NCBI GenBank assembly: GCA_017540285.1
Contig: JAFYBI010000249.1
Coordinates: 1-7,151, forward strand
Reading direction: 5' to 3'
DNA: 7,151 nucleotides
DNA from: Clostridia bacterium
GTDB lineage: Bacteria; Bacillota; Clostridia; Oscillospirales; CAG-272
This document shows, in pieces, positions 1 through 7,151 of the stretch. A model generated the notes under the pieces. It was given only the letters and a program-made list of their open reading frames with translations, was not told the DNA's origin and did no database searches. The position numbers and the translations under genes are program-made. How positions within the stretch are numbered: position 1 is the stretch's first letter; the number at the start of each line of letters is the position of its first letter.

Positions 1-658
1 CCGTGTCGATGACCTGCGCGATGCGGGACGCGGATTCCGACGCCAGTTGATGGCACCAGGTAAAGCGCCTGTCGCCTTCGTCGAGCTCGATCATGAGGAC
101 GAGGTGGCTGTGCCGGTCGAGCTGCAGCGCCATCGCACGCTTGATCGCTTCTTCTTTTTTACCCGTCGCGGCGAGGGTCAGGCAGATCTGCTGATCCGCA
201 ACGGAACCAAGACGACGGTCCGGGCAGCGCTCCGCGACCCGTTCATAGAAGCGGATCGCCTCCGCGGTGTTTTCTTCCTCCGCCTCTCCCGGGATCCGGC
301 GCAGACAGCCGGCGCAGGCCATCATGCTCTGCCAGTCCTCCGGGTAGATTGCGAGGATCTCCCGGTACAGCGCGACGGCTTCGGCGGGGTGATTCGTGCG
401 GGAGAGCTCGTCTGCTTTCCGCTCGAGATCGGCACGGCGCGAGGCGTTTCGGACCTCGCTCATCCCGACGAGATCGTCGAGCGAGACGCCGAAGAATGCG
501 GCCGTCGTGACGAGGAGCGGCAGGTCCGGGACCCCGGAACCCGTTTCCCATTTTGACACGGCCTGTCCCGATACGCCGAGGTATGCCGCGAGCTCCTCCT
601 GGGTCATGTCCTTGGCCCTCCGCAGGCGCTTCAGGTTTTCCGCGATGTGCATGTCCAT
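1..658 (-). CDS. XRE-family HTH transcriptional regulator with TPR-like C-terminal half (partial, 3' end outside window)
   Basis: Probable DNA-binding regulator; 219 residues are visible and the frame is open to the left edge, so the C-terminus is missing. Residues about 7-61 form a classic HTH_3/XRE domain: MTQEELAAYLGVS (helix 2 and turn), then the recognition helix GQAVSKWETG, then GVSLDDLVG. This matches the Clostridia-type 'QAVSKWE' regulators. Residues about 75-180 are helical with two TPR-like units (around HPAEAVALYREILAIYPED and EAIRFYERVAERCPD), suggesting ligand or protein sensing or dimerisation. The start at 658 is chosen because a strong GGAGGT (666-671) lies 7 bases upstream; a second in-frame ATG at 652 is less well spaced. 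It has its own promoter and a palindrome in the leader, so autoregulation is plausible. The family is clear; the target genes and signal are unknown. Confidence 0.9.
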   Translation of the reverse strand, partial: MDMHIAENLKRLRRAKDMTQEELAAYLGVSGQAVSKWETGSGVPDLPLLVTTAAFFGVSLDDLVGMSEVRNASRRADLERKADELSRTNHPAEAVALYREILAIYPEDWQSMMACAGCLRRIPGEAEEENTAEAIRFYERVAERCPDRRLGSVADQQICLTLAATGKKEEAIKRAMALQLDRHSHLVLMIELDEGDRRFTWCHQLASESASRIAQVIDT

Positions 659-686
659 AGATAAAACCTCCCATGGTATGAAATGG

Positions 687-700
687 GAACCGGCCGGTTC
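687..700. promoter_or_regulatory. Perfect 14-base palindrome at the predicted transcript start (candidate operator)
   Basis: GAACCGGCCGGTTC is identical to its own reverse complement. It starts directly after the predicted +1 of the regulator promoter and sits about 28 bases upstream of the start codon. A dimeric HTH protein bound there would block promoter clearance, so it is a candidate operator, possibly for the XRE protein encoded immediately downstream. With no loop bases it would make a poor RNA hairpin, which favours a DNA site. Function is inferred only from symmetry and position. Confidence 0.45.
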
Positions 701-707
701 TGACTTC

Positions 708-736
708 ATTGTAACACACGGGAGGGGGATTTTCAA
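708..736 (-). promoter_or_regulatory. Sigma-70/SigA-type promoter of the XRE regulator gene
   Basis: Read on the minus strand, -35 TTGAAA (736-731) and -10 TACAAT (713-708) are separated by exactly 17 bases. The -10 is preceded by TGT (716-714), giving an extended -10 TGn element. Predicted transcription start is at about 701, leaving a leader of about 43 bases before the ATG at 658. The hexamers match consensus at 5 of 6 positions each. This is the only convincing promoter in the window. It lies between the SDR stop and the regulator start, so the regulator can be transcribed separately from the upstream genes. Confidence 0.8.
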
Positions 737-777
737 TAGAGGCGTATTTGAGAATTTTCCAACGGAACGTGGGATTT

Positions 778-1548
778 TCAGAGCTTCTGGATCGTCATGC
801 CGCCGTCGACGCCGACGATCTGGCCGGTGGTGTAGCCGAGCGCGCCGTCCGCGAGGGCGAGGACCGTTCTGCCGACGTCCTCCGGCTGGCCGATGCGCGG
901 AATGGGACAGAGCCCCCCGGCGATCAGGCGGTCGTATTTTTCGCGCACGCCCGCTGTCATGTCGGTCGCGATGATCCCGGGCCGCACCTCGTAGACGCGG
1001 ATGCCGAATTCCGCGAGCCGGTCTGCGTAAAGCGTCGCCGCCATGGAGAGCCCCGCCTTCGAGATGCAGTACTCGCCGCGGTTGACGCTCGAGACGGACG
1101 CCGAGATCGAGGTGACGAACACGACGGCGCGGAAGGCGTCGTTCTGCTGAGCGGCCATGCGCCGGGCGATCTCCTGCGTGAGGAAGAACGTCCCGCGCAG
1201 ATTGATCCCGAGCACGCGGTCGAAGCTCTCCTCGCTCATCGCGAGCATATCCGCCCGCACGTTCGGCGCGACGCCCGCGTTGTTCACGAGCACGTCGACG
1301 GTTTCGAGCCCCGCGAACGCCTCTTCGGCGATCCGGAGGCGGTCGTCATGCGAAGAAATGTCCCCCCGGATATAGAAGGACTCCGGCGAGAGGCGGCGCA
1401 GTTCGGCGGTGTATTCTTCGACGGCGTCCGCCGGGCGGGTGCCGACTGCGGCGACGGTGTAGCCGTGTTCCGCGAGCGCGAGGGAGATCCCCCGTCCGAT
1501 CCCGCGGGCCGCGCCGGTGACGATGGCGCATCGCTTTCCGTTTTTCAT
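778..1548 (-). CDS. SDR-family oxidoreductase, 3-ketoacyl-ACP-reductase-like
   Basis: NAD(P)(H)-dependent short-chain dehydrogenase/reductase of 256 residues, a typical classical SDR length, cytosolic. Visible motifs: cofactor loop TGAARGIG (11-18), D63 in GDIS, NNAG (89-92), N116, catalytic S147, Y160 and K164 (YCISK), and RPGIIATDM (189-197). The tail GQIVGVDGG is typical. The stretch NRGEYCISKAGLSMAA and the VYEVRPG and PEDV motifs resemble a FabG-like subgroup usually annotated '3-ketoacyl-ACP reductase'. Members often sit in sugar or hydroxyacid operons rather than fatty-acid clusters, so the true substrate may be a small keto or hydroxy compound. Its ATG overlaps the upstream GNAT stop (ATGA), with GAGGT (1555-1559) 6 bases before the start. 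It is the last gene of the run; no clear terminator follows. Fold and catalytic residues are certain; substrate unknown. Confidence 0.93.
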   Translation of the reverse strand: MKNGKRCAIVTGAARGIGRGISLALAEHGYTVAAVGTRPADAVEEYTAELRRLSPESFYIRGDISSHDDRLRIAEEAFAGLETVDVLVNNAGVAPNVRADMLAMSEESFDRVLGINLRGTFFLTQEIARRMAAQQNDAFRAVVFVTSISASVSSVNRGEYCISKAGLSMAATLYADRLAEFGIRVYEVRPGIIATDMTAGVREKYDRLIAGGLCPIPRIGQPEDVGRTVLALADGALGYTTGQIVGVDGGMTIQKL

Positions 1549-1979
1549 GGTCTTACCTCGCTGTTTTGGGAATCGAGCTCTTTCACGAAGAAGAGCTCCG
1601 TCGGATCGCCGGGCGTGAGCATGAGCGCGCCGCAGTCCCGGTAGCCGAGTCTGCGGTAGAAATGCTGGCCTTCCTCGTCCGCCTGCGTGGAGACAAGGAC
1701 GCGGTCATATCCGGCCGCACGCATGCCGCGCTCCCACGCCGTCATGAGCGCCCGCCCGATTCCGCATCGCTGACGGTCGCGGACGACGTAGAGAAGATTG
1801 CAGAAGGGGATCTCGTCCCAGAAGAAGTTCCAGCGCAGGATCGCGACCGGGCGGCCGTCTTCCTCGGCGGTGAGAGCCTCTCCCTCCCGGATCTTGCGCA
1901 GAAACACCGCTTCCGGGACGTGGTCGAGGGTGCGCCATAAGACCCGGTCGGATTCCGCGGCGGGACGGATGGTGAGCAT
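1545..1979 (-). CDS. GNAT-family N-acetyltransferase
   Basis: Transfers an acyl group, normally acetyl from acetyl-CoA, to an unidentified amine substrate; 144 residues, a usual single-domain GNAT length. The N-terminus MLTIRPAAESD is the typical first strand. The acetyl-CoA pyrophosphate loop (motif A) is Q70-R-C-G73-I-G75 followed by RALM. Motif B is seen as STQADEEGQHFYRRLGY (residues 97-113), with the usual HFY before RLGY. The frame stays open upstream to an ATG at 2159, but the start at 1979 is preferred. AGGAGG (1986-1991) lies 6 bases before it, the GNAT fold begins there, and the extra 60 residues would overlap the DUF6487 gene. The SD overlaps the upstream stop codon, and the gene's own stop overlaps the SDR start, so it is tightly coupled on both sides. 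Substrate cannot be predicted. Confidence 0.92.
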   Translation of the reverse strand: MLTIRPAAESDRVLWRTLDHVPEAVFLRKIREGEALTAEEDGRPVAILRWNFFWDEIPFCNLLYVVRDRQRCGIGRALMTAWERGMRAAGYDRVLVSTQADEEGQHFYRRLGYRDCGALMLTPGDPTELFFVKELDSQNSEVRP

Positions 1980-1985
1980 GACGGG

Positions 1986-1991
1986 CCTCCT
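1986..1991 (-). promoter_or_regulatory. Ribosome binding site AGGAGG deciding the GNAT start
   Basis: AGGAGG on the minus strand lies 6 bases upstream of the ATG at 1979 and overlaps the TGA (1993-1991) of the DUF6487 gene. It decides for the short GNAT start over the far-upstream in-frame ATG at 2159. Confidence 0.8.
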
Positions 1992-2224
1992 CAAAATGCG
2001 CTGCCGCCCGTCGGATCGATGACGATCTTGCGGCAGTGGCGGCAGTAATACGCTTCGACGGTCGAACCGGCCCATGAACGATCCGCAAGGGCCACCGAAC
2101 CTTCGGGCAGCGGGAAAAGCCGGGTATTGTGCGGATACCGCCGCTTCTTTGTTGTCCATGCAATCTCATGCGGACTCTGGATCACGCCGGATTCCATCTC
2201 TTTTTGACAGTAAGGACAGTTCAC
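1991..2224 (-). CDS. Small zinc-ribbon protein, DUF6487-like
   Basis: 77-residue protein with two Cys pairs, CPYC (C3, C6) at the N-terminus and CRHC (C61, C64) near the C-terminus, consistent with one zinc ribbon. The pattern CPYCQKEMESG-IQS, then W and K-rich residues, a G-S-V-A-L segment and YYCRHCRKIVID, resembles the uncharacterised DUF6487 family, common as stand-alone small proteins in Clostridia; this assignment is from memory of the family pattern. Translation starts at GTG (2224). An AGGTGA (2231-2236) 6 bases upstream supports this, and the CPYC motif begins only two residues later. The gap from the upstream OYE stop is 11 bases, and the SD overlaps that stop. No function is known; metal binding or a role in protein or nucleic-acid interaction is inference. 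Confidence 0.85.
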   Translation of the reverse strand: MNCPYCQKEMESGVIQSPHEIAWTTKKRRYPHNTRLFPLPEGSVALADRSWAGSTVEAYYCRHCRKIVIDPTGGSAF

Positions 2225-2230
2225 GGTACT

Positions 2231-2236
2231 TCACCT
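2231..2236 (-). promoter_or_regulatory. Ribosome binding site AGGTGA supporting the GTG start of the DUF6487 gene
   Basis: AGGTGA matches the distal part of the consensus AAGGAGGTGA and lies 6 bases from the GTG at 2224. There is no ATG nearby that would keep the first CPYC zinc ligands, so this site fixes the non-ATG start. It overlaps the last base of the upstream TAA stop. Confidence 0.65.
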
Positions 2237-3555
2237 TATTCTTTCGGAAACAGTTCCTTGTACATCGGCAGATAGACCTCCCGGTCGCGGATCGGGCAGC
2301 CAGTCGCGTGGAGCTTGCGCATCATTGCCGTGCACTTCGAGCAGGTCAGGCAGACCTTTGACGCATCGAGCGTGCCGTTTTCGAGGATGTCCCGCGCGAA
2401 ATCCGGGTACGCGAACGCCATCCGGCCGAAGCCCGCCGCGTCCGCCATGCCCGCCGATACCGCGCCCGCCGCGACCTGCGGGGCAAACGCGCGCAGATAG
2501 CTGTAGCCCGTCCCGATGAGCGTGATGCCGGGGACGGTTTTCTTCATGTGCGCCGCCGCATCGATCAGACGGGAAACGCCGGCGAGACGCGCCTCCGGCG
2601 GTTCGTAACCTCCGTTGTCATAGGGGCGGTTGACGTGAGGGTTGTAGTACGGCGAGCCGAGCGTCATGTCGACGAGGCGCACGCCGCCGTCATGCATCAG
2701 GCGGTACAGGCGGTCCGGCTCCTCCCAGTCGGGGGTGAGCGACCCGTCCCGGGCCATCCCGAAGCCCCACGGATGGGGGATCATCTCGACCGGCCCGAAG
2801 CGCGAGGCGAGCACGAAATGCCGGTCACGATGGACCGCCGCCGCGCGGATCGCATCGAGGAAGAGGCGCGTCCGGTTCTCGAAGCTCCCGCCGTAGCGTC
2901 CGGGACGGTCATACGCCGAGAGCAGCTCGCTGAACAGGTATTTGTGACAGCACTTGATGTCCGCGCCGTCGAAGCCCGCGTCCTTCGCCATCTTCGCCGC
3001 CGCGCCGAACTTCTCCGGGAGGCTGTCGAGGTATTCGTCCGTCACGACGGGCCAGTCAGAGGGGATGTCCATCTTCTCGTTCATCACGGGATTGTGATAC
3101 GAGATCACCGGGCGGGGCGTGTTGTCCGGGCGGGAAAAGCGGCCCGAGTGCGTAAGCTGCAGGATCACGGGCGCGCCGTCCGAGAGACGGTGGGCTTCTT
3201 CGGCAAGGTGACGGAACGCGTCGAGATTCTTTTCATGGATCCGGAGCTGACCGGTGCTCGTGCGGCCCTCCTCGACGACTGCGGTCGCTTCGACCCAGAG
3301 AAGTCCCGCGCCGCCGGACGCCATACGCCGGATCCGCCGCATCGTCAGCTCTCCGGGCGCGCCGTCGGGGGTCGAATCGAAGCCCTCCATCGGGTGGATC
3401 GTCAGGCGGTTCTTCAGGGTGACGTCGGAATCCGCGACGGTCACGGTCTCCGCGAGCGGGGAGAGATCGCGCGACCAGGGCAGGGAAACGCCGTCCCGCG
3501 CCTCTGCTGCGAAGAATTCCTCCTCCGTGCGGTATGTGAAGCGCGCGCCGCTCAT
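2236..3555 (-). CDS. Old Yellow Enzyme family FMN oxidoreductase with C-terminal four-Cys motif
   Basis: 439-residue TIM-barrel flavoprotein of the NADH:flavin oxidoreductase / 2,4-dienoyl-CoA reductase-like family, expected to bind FMN and reduce or oxidise an enone-type or related substrate in the cytosol. A 45-residue N-terminal extension precedes the first barrel strand (KNRLTIHPMEG, 48-58). ILQLTHSGR (131-139) is the usual strand with Q133 and H136. The substrate-contacting HxxH of OYEs is here K201-C-C-H204, followed by KYLFSELLSAYDRPGRYGGSFENRTR, clear family signature. GTG (348-350) and AAGFGRMAFAYPDF form the FMN phosphate region. The C-terminus has C402, C405, C408 and C420 (CX2CX2CX11C), similar to the 4Fe-4S site of dienoyl-CoA reductase (CX2CX3CX11C). 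The FAD/NADPH domain of that roughly 670-residue enzyme is absent. The ATG overlaps the upstream dehydrogenase stop (ATGA); GGAG (3564-3567) is 8 bases upstream. Substrate unknown. Confidence 0.92.
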   Translation of the reverse strand: MSGARFTYRTEEEFFAAEARDGVSLPWSRDLSPLAETVTVADSDVTLKNRLTIHPMEGFDSTPDGAPGELTMRRIRRMASGGAGLLWVEATAVVEEGRTSTGQLRIHEKNLDAFRHLAEEAHRLSDGAPVILQLTHSGRFSRPDNTPRPVISYHNPVMNEKMDIPSDWPVVTDEYLDSLPEKFGAAAKMAKDAGFDGADIKCCHKYLFSELLSAYDRPGRYGGSFENRTRLFLDAIRAAAVHRDRHFVLASRFGPVEMIPHPWGFGMARDGSLTPDWEEPDRLYRLMHDGGVRLVDMTLGSPYYNPHVNRPYDNGGYEPPEARLAGVSRLIDAAAHMKKTVPGITLIGTGYSYLRAFAPQVAAGAVSAGMADAAGFGRMAFAYPDFARDILENGTLDASKVCLTCSKCTAMMRKLHATGCPIRDREVYLPMYKELFPKE

Positions 3556-4553
3556 GCCATGGTCTCCAGCATGCTGAGAGTGACGGAATACCGCGTCGGG
3601 CGGCCCGCGTCGAAGGCTTCGTACTCTTCGAACATGAACTGCGCCATGCGGTGGACCTCGTTTCCGATGGAGCCCGCGATGTGCGGCGTGAGGAAGACGT
3701 TCGGGAGGGTATAGAACGGACTTCCTTCCGCCGGGGGCTCGGGCCAGGTCACGTCGAGGACGGCGACCCGGGTGGGAACGTCGCGGAGCGCCGCGATGAG
3801 ATCGTCCTCCACAACCTGCGCGCCGCGTCCCGTGTTGAGGAACGCCGCGTAGGGCTTCATGCGGGAGAACAGCCTGCCGTCGAGCATCCCGACCGTCTGC
3901 GGGTTGTTCGCGAGGTGGTTCGAGATCACGTCGCAGGAGGAGAAGAGCGTTTCAAGATCGGTCTTCTTCACGCCGAGCGCCGCGGCCTTGTCATCCGGGA
4001 GGAAGGGGTCGAAGACGAGGATGTCGACCAGATCGAGCGTCTTCAGCTTTTCGATGACCATTTTGCCGATCATGCCCGCGCCGATGATGCCGACCCTGAT
4101 CTCATAGTTGCCGGGGAAATCGCCGCCACGGTTGGGCCAGGAACTGCCGTCCGACGCGCGGTGAAGCCGCTGATAAAAGCCCTTGGAGGCGAGGATGATC
4201 TCGGCGAAGGTGTATTCCGCGACGGGGGTGCCGTTGGCTGCCCAGGCGGAGAAGACGGCGATCCCCTCTTCGAGGAATTCGCGCGCGAAGTGCTGCACCG
4301 ATCCCGCGCCGTAGAACACGGCTTTGAGGTTCGGCAGGTATTCGCGGATCTCTTCTCTTTCAAAGTGCGGCATGCCCCACGTCGTGAAGAGATAATCCGC
4401 GCGGGAGAGGATGTCCCGGTATTCGTCCAGGCTGCGCTTCGTGACGACGTCATCGGTCTCGAAGCAGAGGACTGCGTGCAGCTTTTCGAGGATTTCGGGG
4501 GAATAGACCGCCCCGATCCGTCCGGCGTCGCCGAAGAAGAGCGCGTGTTTCAT
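3552..4553 (-). CDS. D-isomer-specific 2-hydroxyacid dehydrogenase family protein
   Basis: NAD(P)-dependent dehydrogenase of 333 residues, the usual family length, interconverting a 2-hydroxyacid and a 2-ketoacid. Order: N-terminal half of the catalytic domain (1-110), the hinge with PVAEYTFAEIILA (110-122), and the Rossmann fold with VGIIGAGMIG (G158, G160, G163) and acidic D182 at the end of the second strand, favouring NAD over NADP. The catalytic triad is present: R243 in NTGRGAQV, E272 in DVTWPEPP, and H291 in LTPHIAGS. The segment around HLANNPQTVGMLDGRLFSRM replaces the common 'HxPxTxxTxxLI' pattern, so it is a divergent branch and not clearly D-lactate, glycerate or phosphoglycerate dehydrogenase. 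GGAGGT (4558-4563) lies 4 bases before the ATG, which is one base from the hemW stop. Its downstream neighbour, the OYE gene, is coupled by a 4-base overlap. Confidence 0.93.
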   Translation of the reverse strand: MKHALFFGDAGRIGAVYSPEILEKLHAVLCFETDDVVTKRSLDEYRDILSRADYLFTTWGMPHFEREEIREYLPNLKAVFYGAGSVQHFAREFLEEGIAVFSAWAANGTPVAEYTFAEIILASKGFYQRLHRASDGSSWPNRGGDFPGNYEIRVGIIGAGMIGKMVIEKLKTLDLVDILVFDPFLPDDKAAALGVKKTDLETLFSSCDVISNHLANNPQTVGMLDGRLFSRMKPYAAFLNTGRGAQVVEDDLIAALRDVPTRVAVLDVTWPEPPAEGSPFYTLPNVFLTPHIAGSIGNEVHRMAQFMFEEYEAFDAGRPTRYSVTLSMLETMA

Positions 4554-4554
4554 A

Positions 4555-5766
4555 TCAACCTCCGAAGTTGAACCGTCCGAGGTCTTCGAATTCGAGCAGA
4601 TCGGACAGGATGTAGTTCGAGACGAACATGCCGGCGGGCGTGAGCGCGGTGATCCCGCGGCGGCGCGTCATGAAGCCTCCCCGGACGAAGCGGCGGCATT
4701 TCTCGCCGTAGAGCTCGTCGAAGGAATAGCCGAAGCGGCGGCTGAATTCGTTTTCGTCGATGCCCGCGGTGAGCCTCAGCCGGAGCATGACGTATTCGCC
4801 GATGCGTTCCCGCTCCCCGACCTCTTCGAGCTCGTCGGTGATGCGGACGCGGCTGTCCTTCACGGTGACGCCCTCGACGTATTTCGCGATGTCGCGGGTG
4901 AAGGAGAAGCGGCTGCCGTGGAAATAGGAGTGCGCCGAGACGCCGAAGCCGAGGTATTCGTCGCAGTTCCAGTATTTGAGATTGTGGCGGCATTGCCTGC
5001 CCGGACGCGCGAAGTTCGAGATCTCGTACTGGAGATACCCCATGTCGCGCAGATAGGAGATCGCCGCGAGATACATGTCGGCCTCCTCGTCCTCACCGGG
5101 AAGCGTCGGCGCGATCTCGGCGTAGTTCGCGTAGAACCGCGTGCCCGGCTCGATCTTGAGATCGTAGAGCGAGATGTGGTCCGGCCCGACGCGCGTCAGG
5201 TAGTGTAAGCTGTGGAGCAGTGTGTCCGTCGTCTGCTCCGGGATCCCGAACATCAGATCGACGTTGATGTTGTCGAATCCCGCGTCGCGCGCCATGCGGA
5301 ACGAGCGTGCAAAGTCCTTCCTCGTATGGATGCGGGAGAGGGCTTTCAGCTCGTTGTCGTGCGCGGACTGCAGTCCCATGCTCAGCCGGGTCACGCCCAG
5401 GCGGCGCAGGCGGGTGAGGGTGGAGTAGCTGACGGTCGCGGGATTGGCTTCGACGGTGAATTCCGTGTTGTCCGCGAGGGGGAAGATCTTCTTCATCGCG
5501 CGGATCAGGCGGAAGAGCTCCTCCGGAAGGATCGCGGTGGGCGTTCCGCCGCCGATGAACACGGTATCCGGCGCGTATTCGTCGCGGACCGCGGTGCGGT
5601 AGCTCTCCATGTGCGCGATGACGGCGTCGATATAGCGGGTGACGATGTCCGGGGAATCCGTCACGATGGAGTTGAAGTCGCAGTAGGCGCACTTCGAGCG
5701 GCAGAAGGGGATGTGGACGTAGATCCCGAGCGGACGCAGACGGTTCAACGATTCGTAGTAGTTCAT
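4555..5766 (-). CDS. hemW: Radical SAM family heme chaperone HemW
   Basis: 403-residue heme chaperone, long misannotated as coproporphyrinogen III oxidase; in this family HemW binds heme and delivers it to respiratory proteins. YVHIPFC is followed by the radical SAM cluster motif C22-x3-C26-x2-C29. The next motif position holds F31 instead of the fourth Cys found in true HemN, which supports HemW. Others: SAM-binding GGGTPT (72-77), EANP (107-110), LSMGLQS (128-134), the INVDLMFGIPEQT strand, YEISNFARPG (247-256), the heme-associated HNLKYW (261-266), and a C-terminal HemN_C domain ending in LTPAGMFVSNYILSDLL. The start at 5766 places YVHIP near residue 16 as usual; an upstream in-frame extension to 5910 would lie wholly inside lepA and is rejected. 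No SD is visible; the ATG follows the lepA stop by two bases, suggesting coupled re-initiation. Confidence 0.95.
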   Translation of the reverse strand: MNYYESLNRLRPLGIYVHIPFCRSKCAYCDFNSIVTDSPDIVTRYIDAVIAHMESYRTAVRDEYAPDTVFIGGGTPTAILPEELFRLIRAMKKIFPLADNTEFTVEANPATVSYSTLTRLRRLGVTRLSMGLQSAHDNELKALSRIHTRKDFARSFRMARDAGFDNINVDLMFGIPEQTTDTLLHSLHYLTRVGPDHISLYDLKIEPGTRFYANYAEIAPTLPGEDEEADMYLAAISYLRDMGYLQYEISNFARPGRQCRHNLKYWNCDEYLGFGVSAHSYFHGSRFSFTRDIAKYVEGVTVKDSRVRITDELEEVGERERIGEYVMLRLRLTAGIDENEFSRRFGYSFDELYGEKCRRFVRGGFMTRRRGITALTPAGMFVSNYILSDLLEFEDLGRFNFGG

Positions 5767-5768
5767 AA

Positions 5769-7151
<1,383 letters not shown>

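Larger units (their letters stand above)
659..777. other. Intergenic region between the SDR gene and the XRE regulator gene
   Basis: This 119-base stretch is the only substantial non-coding space in the window, and it is more AT-rich than the genes beside it. It holds the regulator's promoter, the 14-base palindrome and the ribosome binding site. Just after the SDR stop there is only a weak imperfect stem (CCCACG/CGTTGG, 3-base loop) without a T-run. I see no convincing terminator, so read-through from the upstream genes into the regulator gene remains possible. Confidence 0.7.

Noticed and set aside
243..719. Alternative minus-strand frame beginning upstream of the XRE start
   Set aside because: It overlaps the XRE gene in another frame, begins inside the promoter/leader, and reads as Arg/Gly/Pro-rich sequence with no domain. 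The XRE frame has a clear HTH and an SD.
758..777. Possible rho-independent terminator after the SDR stop
   Set aside because: The stem CCCACG/CGTTGG has a mismatch and only a 3-base loop, and is followed by AAAATTC rather than a T-run on the transcribed strand.
748..1644. Long plus-strand open frame (about 298 codons) opposite the SDR gene
   Set aside because: It lies antisense to a gene with complete SDR motifs. Its translation is rich in Arg, Asp and Ala with no family signature, as expected from GC-rich antisense frames.
1980..2159. In-frame upstream extension of the GNAT gene to an ATG at 2159
   Set aside because: The 60 extra residues do not look like a GNAT N-terminus and overlap the DUF6487 gene. 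A strong AGGAGG precedes the start at 1979.
2548..3714. Long plus-strand open frame (about 388 codons) opposite the OYE gene
   Set aside because: Antisense shadow of a GC-rich coding sequence; no recognisable domain, and it crosses the junction of two well-supported minus-strand genes.
3651..4571. Plus-strand open frame (about 306 codons) opposite the hydroxyacid dehydrogenase
   Set aside because: Composition is dominated by Arg, Glu, Asp, Val and Gly with no motif, while the opposite strand encodes a dehydrogenase with all catalytic residues.

Overview
The window is GC-rich and almost entirely coding. All eight recognisable genes lie on the minus strand, so the biological order runs from position 7151 down to 1. 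The lepA-hemW pair, a DUF6487-type zinc-ribbon protein, a Clostridia-style XRE/TPR regulator and strong GGAGG-type ribosome binding sites together suggest a high-GC member of the Bacillota (Clostridia, perhaps an uncultured gut lineage). This is inferred from gene order and protein style; there is no rRNA or other direct taxonomic marker.

Region 1 (7151-4555): the C-terminal three quarters of lepA (elongation factor 4, entering from outside the window), then hemW, a radical SAM heme chaperone. This pairing is conserved in many Bacillota. There the pair is often followed by the hrcA-grpE-dnaK heat-shock genes, but here it is not.

Region 2 (4553-778): a compact run of five genes that continues from hemW with gaps of 1-11 bases or 4-base ATGA overlaps. 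They encode a D-2-hydroxyacid dehydrogenase family protein, an Old Yellow Enzyme (OYE) family flavin oxidoreductase with a C-terminal four-cysteine motif, a small DUF6487 zinc-ribbon protein, a GNAT acetyltransferase, and a 3-ketoacyl-ACP-reductase-like SDR. I see no promoter or terminator between lepA and the SDR gene, so the seven genes look like one transcription unit. The three oxidoreductases could act on related hydroxy/keto or enoyl substrates, but no substrate can be read from the sequence.

Region 3 (777-1): a 119-base intergenic space with a very good sigma-70/SigA promoter (TTGAAA, 17 bases, TACAAT, with an extended -10 TG) and a perfect 14-base palindrome at the predicted transcript start. 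These drive an XRE-family HTH regulator with a TPR-like C-terminal half that runs off the left edge.

No mobile element, CRISPR array, tRNA/rRNA or tandem repeat was seen. I found no clearly new biological system. The points most worth checking are the redox operon attached to lepA-hemW, the shortened OYE with a variant Fe-S motif, and the palindrome at the regulator's promoter.
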